Under the pieces are notes generated by a model. The model was not told the origin of the DNA. It did not search any database and was given only the letters and a program-made list of their open reading frames with translations. Below are positions 1-7,589 of a stretch of DNA of 25,915 nucleotides, in pieces. Within the stretch, counting starts at the first letter, position 1. Each line of letters begins with the position of its first letter. The stretch is from a virus, in the IMG/VR virus record IMGVR_UViG_3300042868_000207, positions 1 to 25,915 of that record; one strand, 5' to 3'. The translations under genes and the position numbers were made by a program.

Positions 1-1826
1 CCGCCACCATTACCACCACCGCCTCCGCCTGATGCGTTTGCTTGAACTATAGAACCAAACCCTGCACCACCATTACCGCCTACTCCATTTGGACCACCAG
101 CACCGCCACCAGCACCTGAACCATAACCCGTAGAAGCCACAATACCAAAAGCACCAGCACCGCCATTACCGCCATTAAATGTAACGCCTGTACCACCAAC
201 ACCGCCTGTAGATAAGGGTACTGTAGTTGCAGTTCCGACTAAGCCACCACCAGCAATATTTGTAGTGTTAAATGTAGTAGAACCGCCATTAGCATTAGCA
301 GCAGAAGTGCCAATGGCGTAAGGTATTGCGCCTGTTAAAGTTTGATTGGTTAAAACTGTATATCCACCACCGCCTCCACCACCACCTGCGGCTCGGTTAT
401 TGCCTGATGATGCGCCATTTGCTCCACCACCACCAGCACCAAGCAAATGAATAGTGTTACTAGCGTTATTCCAATCAGCAGGGGTTGTAAAAGAAGTGCC
501 TGTAGTTAATCGGTAGGCTTTTACTGTAGTAGGCTGAAACAATATTCCAGAGTTATTACCGCCATTGGTAGAGTTTGCACCAGCATAAACAAGGTAAGGG
601 TTTGATGCACCTAAAGTATAGGAAAAGTTAATATCTCTGATAGACATATAGTCCATAGATATTGTTCCGCTACCTGTGTAGGTAAATGTTCTTTGAAATC
701 CGTTTGAGTTTGAATTTATTGTTACTAAGTTTCCAGCAGTTCCAGTTACAGTCCAATTAGAAAAATTAAAGCCACCTGATACTTGAATTGTATGTGCAAC
801 TGTTTTTGTGCTTGCAAATGTATTTATTGTTGTGCCAGTAGCACATTGAATAACTGTAGTGGATGTGCCAGTAGTACCACCAATAGTTAAACTATTAAAA
901 GTTAAAGCACCAGAACTAAATTGTCTAAATGCTGTAGATGTATCACTTAAAATAATAGGTGCAGATGCGCCACTAAAAGTTAAATTTGTTATGGTTAATG
1001 TAGCCCAAACAATTCCACCAGCTCCACTTAATGTCCAAGTGCCTGAACCCATTGTAAGTGTTCTAGTATTAGAGTTTGAACTGCTAAATAGCCCTATAGT
1101 TACGTTTTGATTAAATGCGTCAAATGTTCCAGCGGTTAAGGTTAAAGTTCTTGTAGCACCCATTGTTAATGCATCTACCAACTGTACTGTAGCGCTAGGA
1201 GCATTAATTGTTATTGGAAAACCTAATGTTAAAGCGGCAGAAGTAATTGTTTGTGTTCCGCTAGTGGCGGCAAAAGTTGTTACACTTCCACCAGCCGTTA
1301 AAGTCATACCCGATTTAAGGGTAAGGTTTCCATATATTGTTCTTGCACTATTTGTTACTGCACCTGTATAAGTACCACTAAATGTTAAATTCTTGATAGC
1401 TGGACCAACGGCTACAACACCACTACCAGCACTAATATCAAAGCTAATTGAATTTGCTTCTGTTGTTGCACCAGTAGTGATACTTCTTGTAGAGCCTGTA
1501 TTGCCCGTTACTAACATCAATGGTGTGCCTGTAACAGAGAATGTTGTTGCCCCTGTATAAACAGTTAATGTGCCAGCACCAGCCAAATCAATACTGTTAC
1601 TACCAAACGCTAAAGTCCCTGTAAATCCTGTCATTGTCAGCGTTGAGCAAATAGCTGTGCCAGAGCCAATTGTTATTGTATTTGCGCCTGAGTTAGCATC
1701 AAAGAATACAGTATCGCTAGACGTAGGTACAGCTTGACCACCAGCACCGCCAGAAGTCAAAGCCCATTTAGAACCAGCAGTAGCATCCCAATCACCTGTG
1801 CCACCAACCCAATATCTATCAGCCAT
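1..1826 (-). CDS. Large glycine-rich tail fibre, partial at window edge
   Basis: Open from ATG 1826 to the left edge: 608 codons with no stop, checked line by line, so the C terminus is missing. The N terminus is 'MADRYWVGGTGDWDATAGSKWALTSGG', an opening known from phage and environmental fibre-like proteins. Residues about 30-430 are Thr/Gly/Ser/Asn-rich with repeated strands such as 'LTLTAGTFDAFNQNVTIG', consistent with a beta-solenoid. From about residue 440, 'TSFTTPADWNNASNTIHLLGAGGGGANG' opens a glycine-rich domain with GGGGGG runs that resembles the 275-residue adhesin at 7.6-8.4 kb. It is likely a receptor-binding fibre. It directly follows the 52-residue gene (TAAATG). Confidence 0.8.
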   Translation of the reverse strand, partial: MADRYWVGGTGDWDATAGSKWALTSGGAGGQAVPTSSDTVFFDANSGANTITIGSGTAICSTLTMTGFTGTLAFGSNSIDLAGAGTLTVYTGATTFSVTGTPLMLVTGNTGSTRSITTGATTEANSISFDISAGSGVVAVGPAIKNLTFSGTYTGAVTNSARTIYGNLTLKSGMTLTAGGSVTTFAATSGTQTITSAALTLGFPITINAPSATVQLVDALTMGATRTLTLTAGTFDAFNQNVTIGLFSSSNSNTRTLTMGSGTWTLSGAGGIVWATLTITNLTFSGASAPIILSDTSTAFRQFSSGALTFNSLTIGGTTGTSTTVIQCATGTTINTFASTKTVAHTIQVSGGFNFSNWTVTGTAGNLVTINSNSNGFQRTFTYTGSGTISMDYMSIRDINFSYTLGASNPYLVYAGANSTNGGNNSGILFQPTTVKAYRLTTGTSFTTPADWNNASNTIHLLGAGGGGANGASSGNNRAAGGGGGGGGYTVLTNQTLTGAIPYAIGTSAANANGGSTTFNTTNIAGGGLVGTATTVPLSTGGVGGTGVTFNGGNGGAGAFGIVASTGYGSGAGGGAGGPNGVGGNGGAGFGSIVQANASGGGGGGNGG

Positions 1827-1985
1827 TTACTCAGCCTGTGGTGGATTAAAGCGTACACCATCCCATGTGTAACCAATGTCACAAAATGGAATTTCCACCA
1901 AAGTACAACCTTCGGGTGGTGGGTCGGTTACTTCGGCAACAATAATGTTTACTACTACATTGTCTTTAATAACAGCACAATTCAT
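1827..1985 (-). CDS. Small protein preceding the left-edge fibre
   Basis: A 52-residue protein, 'MNCAVIKDNVVVNIIVAEVTDPPPEGC...IGYTWDGVRFNPPQAE'. The layout 'aVI-nNvVvNiIvAe ... C-IGyTwdG--F--P' is a common type of short phage protein next to tail fibres, sometimes annotated as fibre assembly or small tail protein. TAGGAAA, overlapping the stop of the previous gene, is its ribosome site. Its TAA is followed at once by the ATG of the large left-edge gene, which suggests a shared job such as chaperoning or capping that fibre. That is inferred. Confidence 0.72.
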   Translation of the reverse strand: MNCAVIKDNVVVNIIVAEVTDPPPEGCTLVEIPFCDIGYTWDGVRFNPPQAE

Positions 1986-1993
1986 ATATTTTC

Positions 1994-2392
1994 CTATGCT
2001 TGTTGAGCTACAGCGACTACATCCCAGAATGAATCATTAGAGTTATAGATACAACCAACATAGGTTGCCTTTGTAGCTACTGTTGTAGTTGGTAATGTAG
2101 TTCCAACAATTCTATAACCACCAGCAGAAGTAGTCCACGTCAATGCTCTGCCTGTTCCATCATCTTCAATACGAATAATTAACTTTTGACCATCTGTAGG
2201 TGTGCCTGTAGGAATAGCAATAGTAGCTGGTACTGCTAATGCAGTTACGTTGTACTGGTTGTTTCCTGTAGTCGGAGTAATCGTTGACGCAGAAGCTATG
2301 CTGTCAGAAGATGCAGCTACTGAACCAGTAATAGAAAGAACCCCAGTACTTGGGACTATCGTATCTGAAGGATGGTTTAAGTTAATTGCCAT
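1994..2392 (-). CDS. Small fibre-associated structural protein
   Basis: A 132-residue, Thr/Ala-rich beta protein. It carries 'INLNHPSDTIVPSTGVLSITG' followed by 'PTGTPTDGQKLIIRIEDDGTGRALTW' and ends 'SFWDVVAVAQQA'. The 'DGQKL-IRI-DDGT-RALTW' pattern recurs in phage fibre and tail-tip proteins, where it forms a small beta domain. ATG 2392 has a GAGGA site 8 nt upstream. It probably belongs to the fibre complex; the exact role is unknown. Confidence 0.7.
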   Translation of the reverse strand: MAINLNHPSDTIVPSTGVLSITGSVAASSDSIASASTITPTTGNNQYNVTALAVPATIAIPTGTPTDGQKLIIRIEDDGTGRALTWTTSAGGYRIVGTTLPTTTVATKATYVGCIYNSNDSFWDVVAVAQQA

Positions 2393-2461
2393 TTAGCAAT
2401 CCTCTGCACCTTCGTACTGCCCAAAAGTCTTAAGAACTTCATATAGCGCATTACAGTTCAT
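2393..2461 (-). pseudogene. Duplicated 3' end of the 88-residue gene / 22-codon micro-ORF
   Basis: Reads ATG to TAA as MNCNALYEVLKTFGQYEGAEDC. Residues 5-22 match the end of the 88-residue gene upstream of HNH at 14 of 18 positions, and 43 of 57 bases match, with many differences at third codon positions. A good AAAAGGAA site lies 6 nt before the ATG, so it may still be translated; it overlaps the HNH end by 11 nt and abuts the next gene (TAAATG), whose GAGGA ribosome site lies within these codons. It may be the original end of the interrupted gene, or the remnant of a second copy. Confidence 0.7.
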
Positions 2462-3101
2462 ATCTATTCCTTTTGCTTAAATTTTCGTGGGCAGTTAATA
2501 TTTGTAAATTCCAAGGCACATGAAGTCCCGATATGCCATTTGCCTTTAAAGGGACTATGTGGTCTACATGACGCTTAATACCAGTTTGTGCTTCTAAAGC
2601 AGTTGCTATCTCATAAAACTCGGCAATTTGAGCTTTTTGAATGGCGGTAAGCCAATCAGGAGTAGCGTTTGACATTGATGCTCTGCGCCTAGCTCTTTTA
2701 GCTCTTGCTGTTCCAGTATTGTTTTTAAAATATTCTTTACTTCTTTGTCTTTCTTTTTCTAAATAACTTGGGTCTAAACATAACAAATCATACCTTTGTT
2801 TTAATCTAGCCTTTTGCGCTTCTTTGTATTCTTCATCTGTATGCCATTTTTGTTTTTTGGCTTCTTGATGTTTTGCGTAATTTTCAGGGTTTCTAAACTG
2901 ATACCCCTGTAGCATTTTATTGCGTTTTTCTACAGCCTTTGGATATTTGTCCCAATATTTACGCATATAGAGCCGATGGCACTCAACACAACGACCAGTA
3001 TTGGTATTGCGTTCTACTACATGACCATTTTGACAAGGCTTATTAGTAAAGTACCTATCTTTACCTTCAGCTATTGCGGTTGCCCTAATTTTGCATTTCA
3101 T
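2451..3101 (-). CDS. HNH endonuclease, probable free-standing homing enzyme
   Basis: A 216-residue protein. An N-terminal zinc-finger-like set Cys23, His27, Cys38, Cys41 (PCQNGH...CVEC) precedes a long, very basic helical middle (about 45-145, many Lys/Arg/Gln). The C-terminal HNH motif is 'HVDHIVPLKANG' with H178, D180, H181, then 'PWNLQ' with N198, and 'HENLSKRNR'. Such genes are common mobile inserts in phages. It has no ribosome site of its own and is coupled to the preceding gene (TAA T ATG). It interrupts the row of fibre-associated genes and is flanked on both sides by versions of the same 3' gene end, as expected for a mobile insertion. Confidence 0.9.
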   Translation of the reverse strand: MKCKIRATAIAEGKDRYFTNKPCQNGHVVERNTNTGRCVECHRLYMRKYWDKYPKAVEKRNKMLQGYQFRNPENYAKHQEAKKQKWHTDEEYKEAQKARLKQRYDLLCLDPSYLEKERQRSKEYFKNNTGTARAKRARRRASMSNATPDWLTAIQKAQIAEFYEIATALEAQTGIKRHVDHIVPLKANGISGLHVPWNLQILTAHENLSKRNRYEL

Positions 3102-3102
3102 A

Positions 3103-3369
3103 TTAGCAATCTACAGCACCTTCATATTGAGAAAAGGTTTTAAGAATTTCATACATAGCTGGAATTATATCGCCTTTAAGCGATTCAATAGCGATGTAAT
3201 GAGCATCTTCACGAACTGTTGCCATGTTGCTATGGCGTGCATCTTCGTTGTAATAGATTGCAACTTGAACTTGAATTTGGTCTTTTGTACCAAAGAAGTT
3301 CGTAATGCGTGCGTAAGCGTCAGGTGCTGGTGCGCCAAATTGGGTTTCTACTGCGAGCTTAAGTGCCAA
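3103..3369 (-). CDS. Small conserved-looking fibre-region protein, TTG start
   Basis: An 88-residue protein when started at TTG 3369 (M-ALKLAVETQFGAPAP...). The frame extends upstream to an ATG at 3501, but that would lie inside the end of the fibre gene and encode an unlikely Ser/Asn/Tyr-rich stretch, while TTG 3369 has a near-perfect ribosome site. The sequence contains 'YARITNFFGTKDQIQVQVAIYYNEDARH', probably a small beta domain, and ends with 'MYEILKTFSQYEGAVDC'. I do not know its function. Its last 18 codons are duplicated, in diverged form, on the far side of the HNH gene. The HNH ATG follows its stop after one base. Confidence 0.75.
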   Translation of the reverse strand: MALKLAVETQFGAPAPDAYARITNFFGTKDQIQVQVAIYYNEDARHSNMATVREDAHYIAIESLKGDIIPAMYEILKTFSQYEGAVDC

Positions 3370-3374
3370 GATAA

Positions 3375-3382
3375 TTCTCCTT
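3375..3382 (-). promoter_or_regulatory. Strong Shine-Dalgarno AAGGAGAA fixing a TTG start
   Basis: AAGGAGAA overlaps the stop of the long fibre gene and lies 5 nt upstream of TTG 3369. No ATG is near. It is the best ribosome site in the window and decides the start of the 88-residue gene. Confidence 0.8.
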
Positions 3383-6300
3383 AAAAAGTTGTTTCGGTTG
3401 TGCGAATCTGTGCAACTGTTCTGATAGTCGTTGCTGCCTGTCCTGTAAAGGTAACTCTTATTCCACCATTGGTAGTATCGGCTGTTACTGCAATAGTCCA
3501 AGCTGCTGCACCAACATCACCGTGGGTAGATATTACTGTAACTCCAACAAGAGTAGTAGCCGCAGCATTAGCACCTCGTTTAATTACACCTTCGATAGTC
3601 CAGCCTTTAGTGTTACCACCACCAGTTACTCCTGAGATAACTTCACCTCTAAAGAAGTAAGCAGAGTTGTTAGGTAATATTATTTGGTTTGTTGTTCCTG
3701 CTGCTGAACTGTTTGAGCGTAATGCTGTTGCAGTAGCGTCTGTGGTTTGAACCGCAAGAACTAATAATCCAGTTTGCGATACACCAGTAGCATTTGTAAT
3801 TGGCTGGTTTGATGCGGCATTAACTTGATAACCAACAATGCTTCTTGTAGTACCATAACTTCCACCCAAAACAGAAGAATAAGAACCTGAAGCTGTATTT
3901 GTATCGCCATTTAGTACGCTTGCAAAAGATGCATTTACAGTACATCCACTACCATTTCCAATAAATCCTTGACTACTGCTTACATTTTGAAATTGACCAT
4001 TAAGTACGGTAGCATAAACGGAGGATGCGGTATTTGAATATCCAGCACCAATAAATGAGTTATTTCCACTTGCTGTAGAAGTTACAAATCCGTTGTTAAA
4101 ACCACCGCCACAAATTACAGAGCTTATACCTGATGCCACATTTCTTGCGCCACCACCAACAAAACTCCAATCCCCACTAGCCACATTCCTATTAGCCGCA
4201 GTACCAGCATCACCACCACCACCGATAAATGAATAACTACCTGTAGCTTGGTTGTTACCACCGCCTACTACTGTGCCAAATGGTGTTCTAAAGGTTAAAG
4301 TAATAGCGGCATTAGTAGCTGTTGCATTGGCTGTTAAAGTTAAAGATGTTCCCGATACAGCAGAAACATAGGTGTAATTATTTATTCCTGTGCCTTCTAC
4401 CCATTGACCAACCTTAATATTAGCGTTACTGCCTGATAATGTAACGGCAGTAGAACCGCTTGTAGTTGCGGCAGTTTGTGTAGTTACTGCGGCACTTGCT
4501 GTTCCCGAATTACCTTGACCACCGCCAATAACATTTAAGTTCCCTGCGGCAGTATTTTGATAGCCAGCACCAACATAACAGTTATTACCGCTTGCAGTAT
4601 TTGATTCACCGCCAAGAACTGCCGCCCTTATGCCTGAAGCAGTATTTCCATAACCGCCTAAAACAGCCCCATCTTGAGCGTTTGCTGTGTTAAATCTTCC
4701 CCCGACAATGATAGATGTTGATGCACTAGCTACTTGAGCCGCTGTACTTCTAACCGTTTGAAAATCAACAGCATTAGCACCCCTAGCATTACCACCTGCT
4801 GTAGAAGATGTAGTAGCTTGTGCTTGTAATGCGCCTGTTCCTGCTGGTTGTAAATACAATGCACCATTAGACTCTAGTCCAATAGTAGATACTCCACTAA
4901 AGGATAGGGTAGGAGTTCCGTAGATTGCTGTAGTTGTTGTGGGGATGTAGGTATTGGCGGTTGTAGAAAGCTCTACCTGTGAACCCCAAATATAAGTTTG
5001 GTTGTTTGCCCCTAAATATGTTTGAATACCGCCCGAACCAGCACTAACTGTACCATCCGTACTTGAAGCCAAAATAAATCTAGGCGCACTTGCAGTAGTT
5101 CCAACAACAAATGTAATTACGCATCGAAACCAACTATTTCCAGCAGAAGTTATGCTTGTTGAAATAATTGAATAACCAGTTCCGTTTGCTAGGCTTGAAG
5201 ATACAGCACCAGTATTAATATTAAATGATGCTACCGCAAATCTATCGCCAACCGCAATATCAGTAATTCCGACATTTATAAAGTTTAGGCTTTTCTTTTT
5301 CGCATACACAGAATATGTATAAGTGCCACCTGATATAACAGTAATATTCTGTGCTAAATAATGAAGCGCAGATGAAGTTCCATCATCATAAATATCAGCA
5401 GTATTTGTGCCGTCAGGTGCAGTTGTTTCTGTAGTATTTGCAGTAACAGTTAAGTTATTTTTTACCCAACTAGCATTTTCAAAGGTTTGGCTTTGCAATG
5501 ATAAATTCTGCCCAGTACCCCTTAACACTCCTGTCTGTCCTGTAATAGTAGTAGCGTTTACAGTAGATGGGGTAGTAGCACCGATAGTAGTGCCATTGAT
5601 TGTGCCACCAGTAATAGCTACGGCCGCTGGGTTATAAGGATTTGTAACAGCTATGCTTGTACTTGTAGAAGTTTGATTTACTGTTGTCCCTGTTCCTGCT
5701 GTAATTCTTTGAGTTACTGATACTCTAATTGTTATTACACCACCACCCGCACTACCGCCTTTTAATACTGCGGCAACAGTAACTATTGGACCACTAGAAG
5801 GATATGTTGTTGTAAAGCCACCAGTAACCGCAGAATTGTAATAAAGAATATCTCCATCTGCAAAAGCTAAAGTATTAACATTCCGTAATTCACCGTAAGC
5901 CTGAATTAAACCAAAGCCGTTATTAGCAATGTTTTCAGCGGCAACACCAATAATTGTTTGCCCGTTAGTAACTCCTGTTGCTGGTGCGGCTGTTGCTACG
6001 CCACTTGCACCAACAGAGCCAGTAAACATTACTACTTGTCCTTTGGTAATTGTTGCGCTCGCCTTTACATAAATATATGTATCTTCACCAATATGCTGTA
6101 TTACATTGCCACCTATCATTCCAAGGGCTAATGAGTTAAATGTTTCATCCCAACCTAGTTGGCCTACTGTAACTGGAGTTGTATAACCAGTATTAAAATT
6201 TACAAAATTAGGGTTTGTAATTGATGCAACGCCAGTAATTGCTCCTGTATCACTTACTGTAACTACGCTGTTTTGCAATAATTTGCCTGTAGTGGTATCA

Positions 6301-6986
6301 AATCTTGCTATTGCATTGTCTGTTGCAGATGATGGTCCAACAACATCGCCACCAGCAGAAATAGAAGTATTGGTAATTGTAAAGTTAGGATATGTACCGC
6401 TAGTAGATATTCCTGTTCCAGCATTCAATACAACAGTTTGGTCAGGCGCAGTATTAGTAATGTTTAGAGTGCCGCTAGAAGTAATAGGGCTTCCAGTAAC
6501 AGTAATGCCTGTACCAGCCGTTGCCGCAACGCTAGTTACAGTTCCGCTAGCAGGAGTTGTCCAGCCAGTTGCGTAATCAGCATTACTTGTTTTTGCTAAT
6601 ACTTGACCAGTTGTGCCTCCAACAGCCACTCCTGCCCCTGTTGCGCCTGTAGCTCCAGTTGCGCCAGTAGCTCCAGTTGCGCCTTGTATTCCCTGTATCC
6701 CCTGTATACCTTGAATGCCCTGTATGCCCTGTGGAATACCAAAGTTAAAAATTGCGGCAGAAGAAGTACCACTATTGTTTACAGTAGCAGAAGTGCCAGC
6801 ACTAAGAGTGGTAGTTGTTCCTACTGCAACAGTTGCCGCCTGTCCCACTGGACCAATCATTCCTTTATCTACTGTAAGAGTAATCTCATTACCAATAGAT
6901 ACATCAAGCGTAAGGTCTGAGCCTCTAGCTAATTCAATAGAAACATCATTCCCATTATCGGGAGTTTGTATTGTTAAATCGGTCAT
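3381..6986 (-). CDS. Long tail fibre with collagen-like and beta-roll repeats
   Basis: A 1201-residue fibre, presumably trimeric. The order is: N-terminal base (1-82); collagen-like Gly-X-Y with GIQ x5 and GAT x5 (87-116); a fibre-shaft segment 'VTSVAATAGTGITVTGS'; a domain around 260-430 containing 'GEDTYIYVKASATITKGQ'; a likely carbohydrate-binding beta-sandwich (about 500-690, 'FENASWVKNNLTV' to 'IWGSQVELS'); then about 290 residues of 'GG-xNTASG' repeats like YadA-type heads, interrupted by an inserted domain; and a C-terminal domain ending 'VRTVAQIRTTETTF'-like. AAGGAT lies 7-8 nt before ATG 6986. It is a strong candidate for receptor binding. Confidence 0.88.
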   Translation of the reverse strand: MTDLTIQTPDNGNDVSIELARGSDLTLDVSIGNEITLTVDKGMIGPVGQAATVAVGTTTTLSAGTSATVNNSGTSSAAIFNFGIPQGIQGIQGIQGIQGIQGATGATGATGATGATGAGVAVGGTTGQVLAKTSNADYATGWTTPASGTVTSVAATAGTGITVTGSPITSSGTLNITNTAPDQTVVLNAGTGISTSGTYPNFTITNTSISAGGDVVGPSSATDNAIARFDTTTGKLLQNSVVTVSDTGAITGVASITNPNFVNFNTGYTTPVTVGQLGWDETFNSLALGMIGGNVIQHIGEDTYIYVKASATITKGQVVMFTGSVGASGVATAAPATGVTNGQTIIGVAAENIANNGFGLIQAYGELRNVNTLAFADGDILYYNSAVTGGFTTTYPSSGPIVTVAAVLKGGSAGGGVITIRVSVTQRITAGTGTTVNQTSTSTSIAVTNPYNPAAVAITGGTINGTTIGATTPSTVNATTITGQTGVLRGTGQNLSLQSQTFENASWVKNNLTVTANTTETTAPDGTNTADIYDDGTSSALHYLAQNITVISGGTYTYSVYAKKKSLNFINVGITDIAVGDRFAVASFNINTGAVSSSLANGTGYSIISTSITSAGNSWFRCVITFVVGTTASAPRFILASSTDGTVSAGSGGIQTYLGANNQTYIWGSQVELSTTANTYIPTTTTAIYGTPTLSFSGVSTIGLESNGALYLQPAGTGALQAQATTSSTAGGNARGANAVDFQTVRSTAAQVASASTSIIVGGRFNTANAQDGAVLGGYGNTASGIRAAVLGGESNTASGNNCYVGAGYQNTAAGNLNVIGGGQGNSGTASAAVTTQTAATTSGSTAVTLSGSNANIKVGQWVEGTGINNYTYVSAVSGTSLTLTANATATNAAITLTFRTPFGTVVGGGNNQATGSYSFIGGGGDAGTAANRNVASGDWSFVGGGARNVASGISSVICGGGFNNGFVTSTASGNNSFIGAGYSNTASSVYATVLNGQFQNVSSSQGFIGNGSGCTVNASFASVLNGDTNTASGSYSSVLGGSYGTTRSIVGYQVNAASNQPITNATGVSQTGLLVLAVQTTDATATALRSNSSAAGTTNQIILPNNSAYFFRGEVISGVTGGGNTKGWTIEGVIKRGANAAATTLVGVTVISTHGDVGAAAWTIAVTADTTNGGIRVTFTGQAATTIRTVAQIRTTETTF
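3841..4712 (-). repeat. YadA-head-like beta-roll repeats in the long fibre
   Basis: Roughly a dozen degenerate units of 13-16 residues with the pattern (V/I)-(x)-GG-x-x-N-T-A-S-G-x-x-(S/A), for example AVLGGYGNTASG, AVLGGESNTASG, CYVGAGYQNTAAG and SVLGGSYG. These match the left-handed beta-roll of trimeric adhesin heads. A non-repeat domain of about 75 residues (4280-4503) is inserted among them. Confidence 0.8.
6639..6728 (-). repeat. Collagen-like Gly-X-Y repeat in the long fibre
   Basis: Ten Gly-X-Y triplets in a row: five GIQ (residues 87-101) then five GAT (102-116). The DNA shows nearly identical 9-nt units. Such stretches form short collagen-like triple helices in phage fibres, consistent with a trimer. 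Confidence 0.9.
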
Positions 6987-6996
6987 ATAGCAATCC

Positions 6997-7476
6997 TTAG
7001 TTTACGATTGCATCAGAACGCACTAAAAACAATAAAAATATGACTAAATCATTAGCTGGAGTTGTTCCTGCAGTAGGAAAGCTAATTTTAATGCGCCCTG
7101 AGAATCCAGCACCATTGATTGAGGCAATATCTAAATCAGGGTCAGCAGCAACTGCAATCCATGAAGTATCGTCAATGACTAAGGTAAATTGACCTGATGC
7201 ATTTACTCTATTTGTAATAGTTAATGGAATGGCAGTTGGGGCTGGTGTATAGTCACCAATATCAAAAGATAGGCCATACCTCGTATCTTGTACATTGGTT
7301 AATCGCCTACGGATAATCTGAGCATCAATAGTAGTTCCAGTTAAGTCAACTGGGATGCCATCGTTTGCAAGTGTCAGATTCCAAAAGGTTTTTTGCTGAT
7401 AGACTAATTCGCCAGCGATAATCTGATTATCAAAACCCGAAACCTGCGTCAGCGTGTTTTTATTAAATACGGCCAT
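6997..7476 (-). CDS. Baseplate/fibre-associated structural protein
   Basis: A 159-residue beta-rich protein with 'NLTLANDGIPVDLTGTTIDAQIIRR' near the N terminus. This resembles the 'f-l-l-d--g-p-DLTG-ti---ir' pattern seen in N-terminal domains of phage upper baseplate (BppU-like) and fibre-base proteins. It has a strong GGAGAG ribosome site 5 nt before the ATG, following the 113-nt gap, so it may start a subcluster. It precedes the long fibre by 10 nt and could be its attachment base. The role is inferred from pattern and place. Confidence 0.6.
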   Translation of the reverse strand: MAVFNKNTLTQVSGFDNQIIAGELVYQQKTFWNLTLANDGIPVDLTGTTIDAQIIRRRLTNVQDTRYGLSFDIGDYTPAPTAIPLTITNRVNASGQFTLVIDDTSWIAVAADPDLDIASINGAGFSGRIKISFPTAGTTPANDLVIFLLFLVRSDAIVN

Positions 7477-7589
7477 AATCTCTCCAAAACTCGGTTAATA
7501 GGGAATGGAACTCCACTCACCTACGGATAATCTTATGGTGTCTTATAGGGATTATTTTACCTTAATACTTTATTTTTAGTATTAATTTT
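7477..7589 (-). other. 113-nt non-coding gap with an AT-only palindrome
   Basis: This is the largest gap between genes in the window. It contains TTAATACT (7562-7569) and its exact inverted copy AGTATTAA (7578-7585) around an 8-nt AT loop, and an imperfect inverted repeat GAGTGGA-GT-TCCATTC when read on the minus strand (about 7513-7528). On the plus strand the first hairpin is followed by six T; on the transcribed minus strand no U run follows, so it is not a good terminator for these genes. A GGAGAG ribosome site just before ATG 7476 serves the next gene. A promoter is possible but no convincing -35/-10 pair is seen. Confidence 0.4.

Noticed and set aside
1-500. CRISPR-like or satellite repeat from the many ccaccacc units.
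   Set aside because: No regular spacing or spacers; the pattern is the complement of glycine codon runs in an open reading frame.
2393-3369. Group I intron carrying the HNH gene.
   Set aside because: The upstream gene has its own stop before the HNH start, both flanks encode the same end rather than two halves, and the HNH gene abuts its neighbours with no room for a folded intron.
3370-3501. Start of the 88-residue gene at ATG 3501.
   Set aside because: It would overlap the fibre gene end, encode a Ser/Asn/Tyr-rich stretch in its shadow, and ignore the near-perfect ribosome site before TTG 3369.
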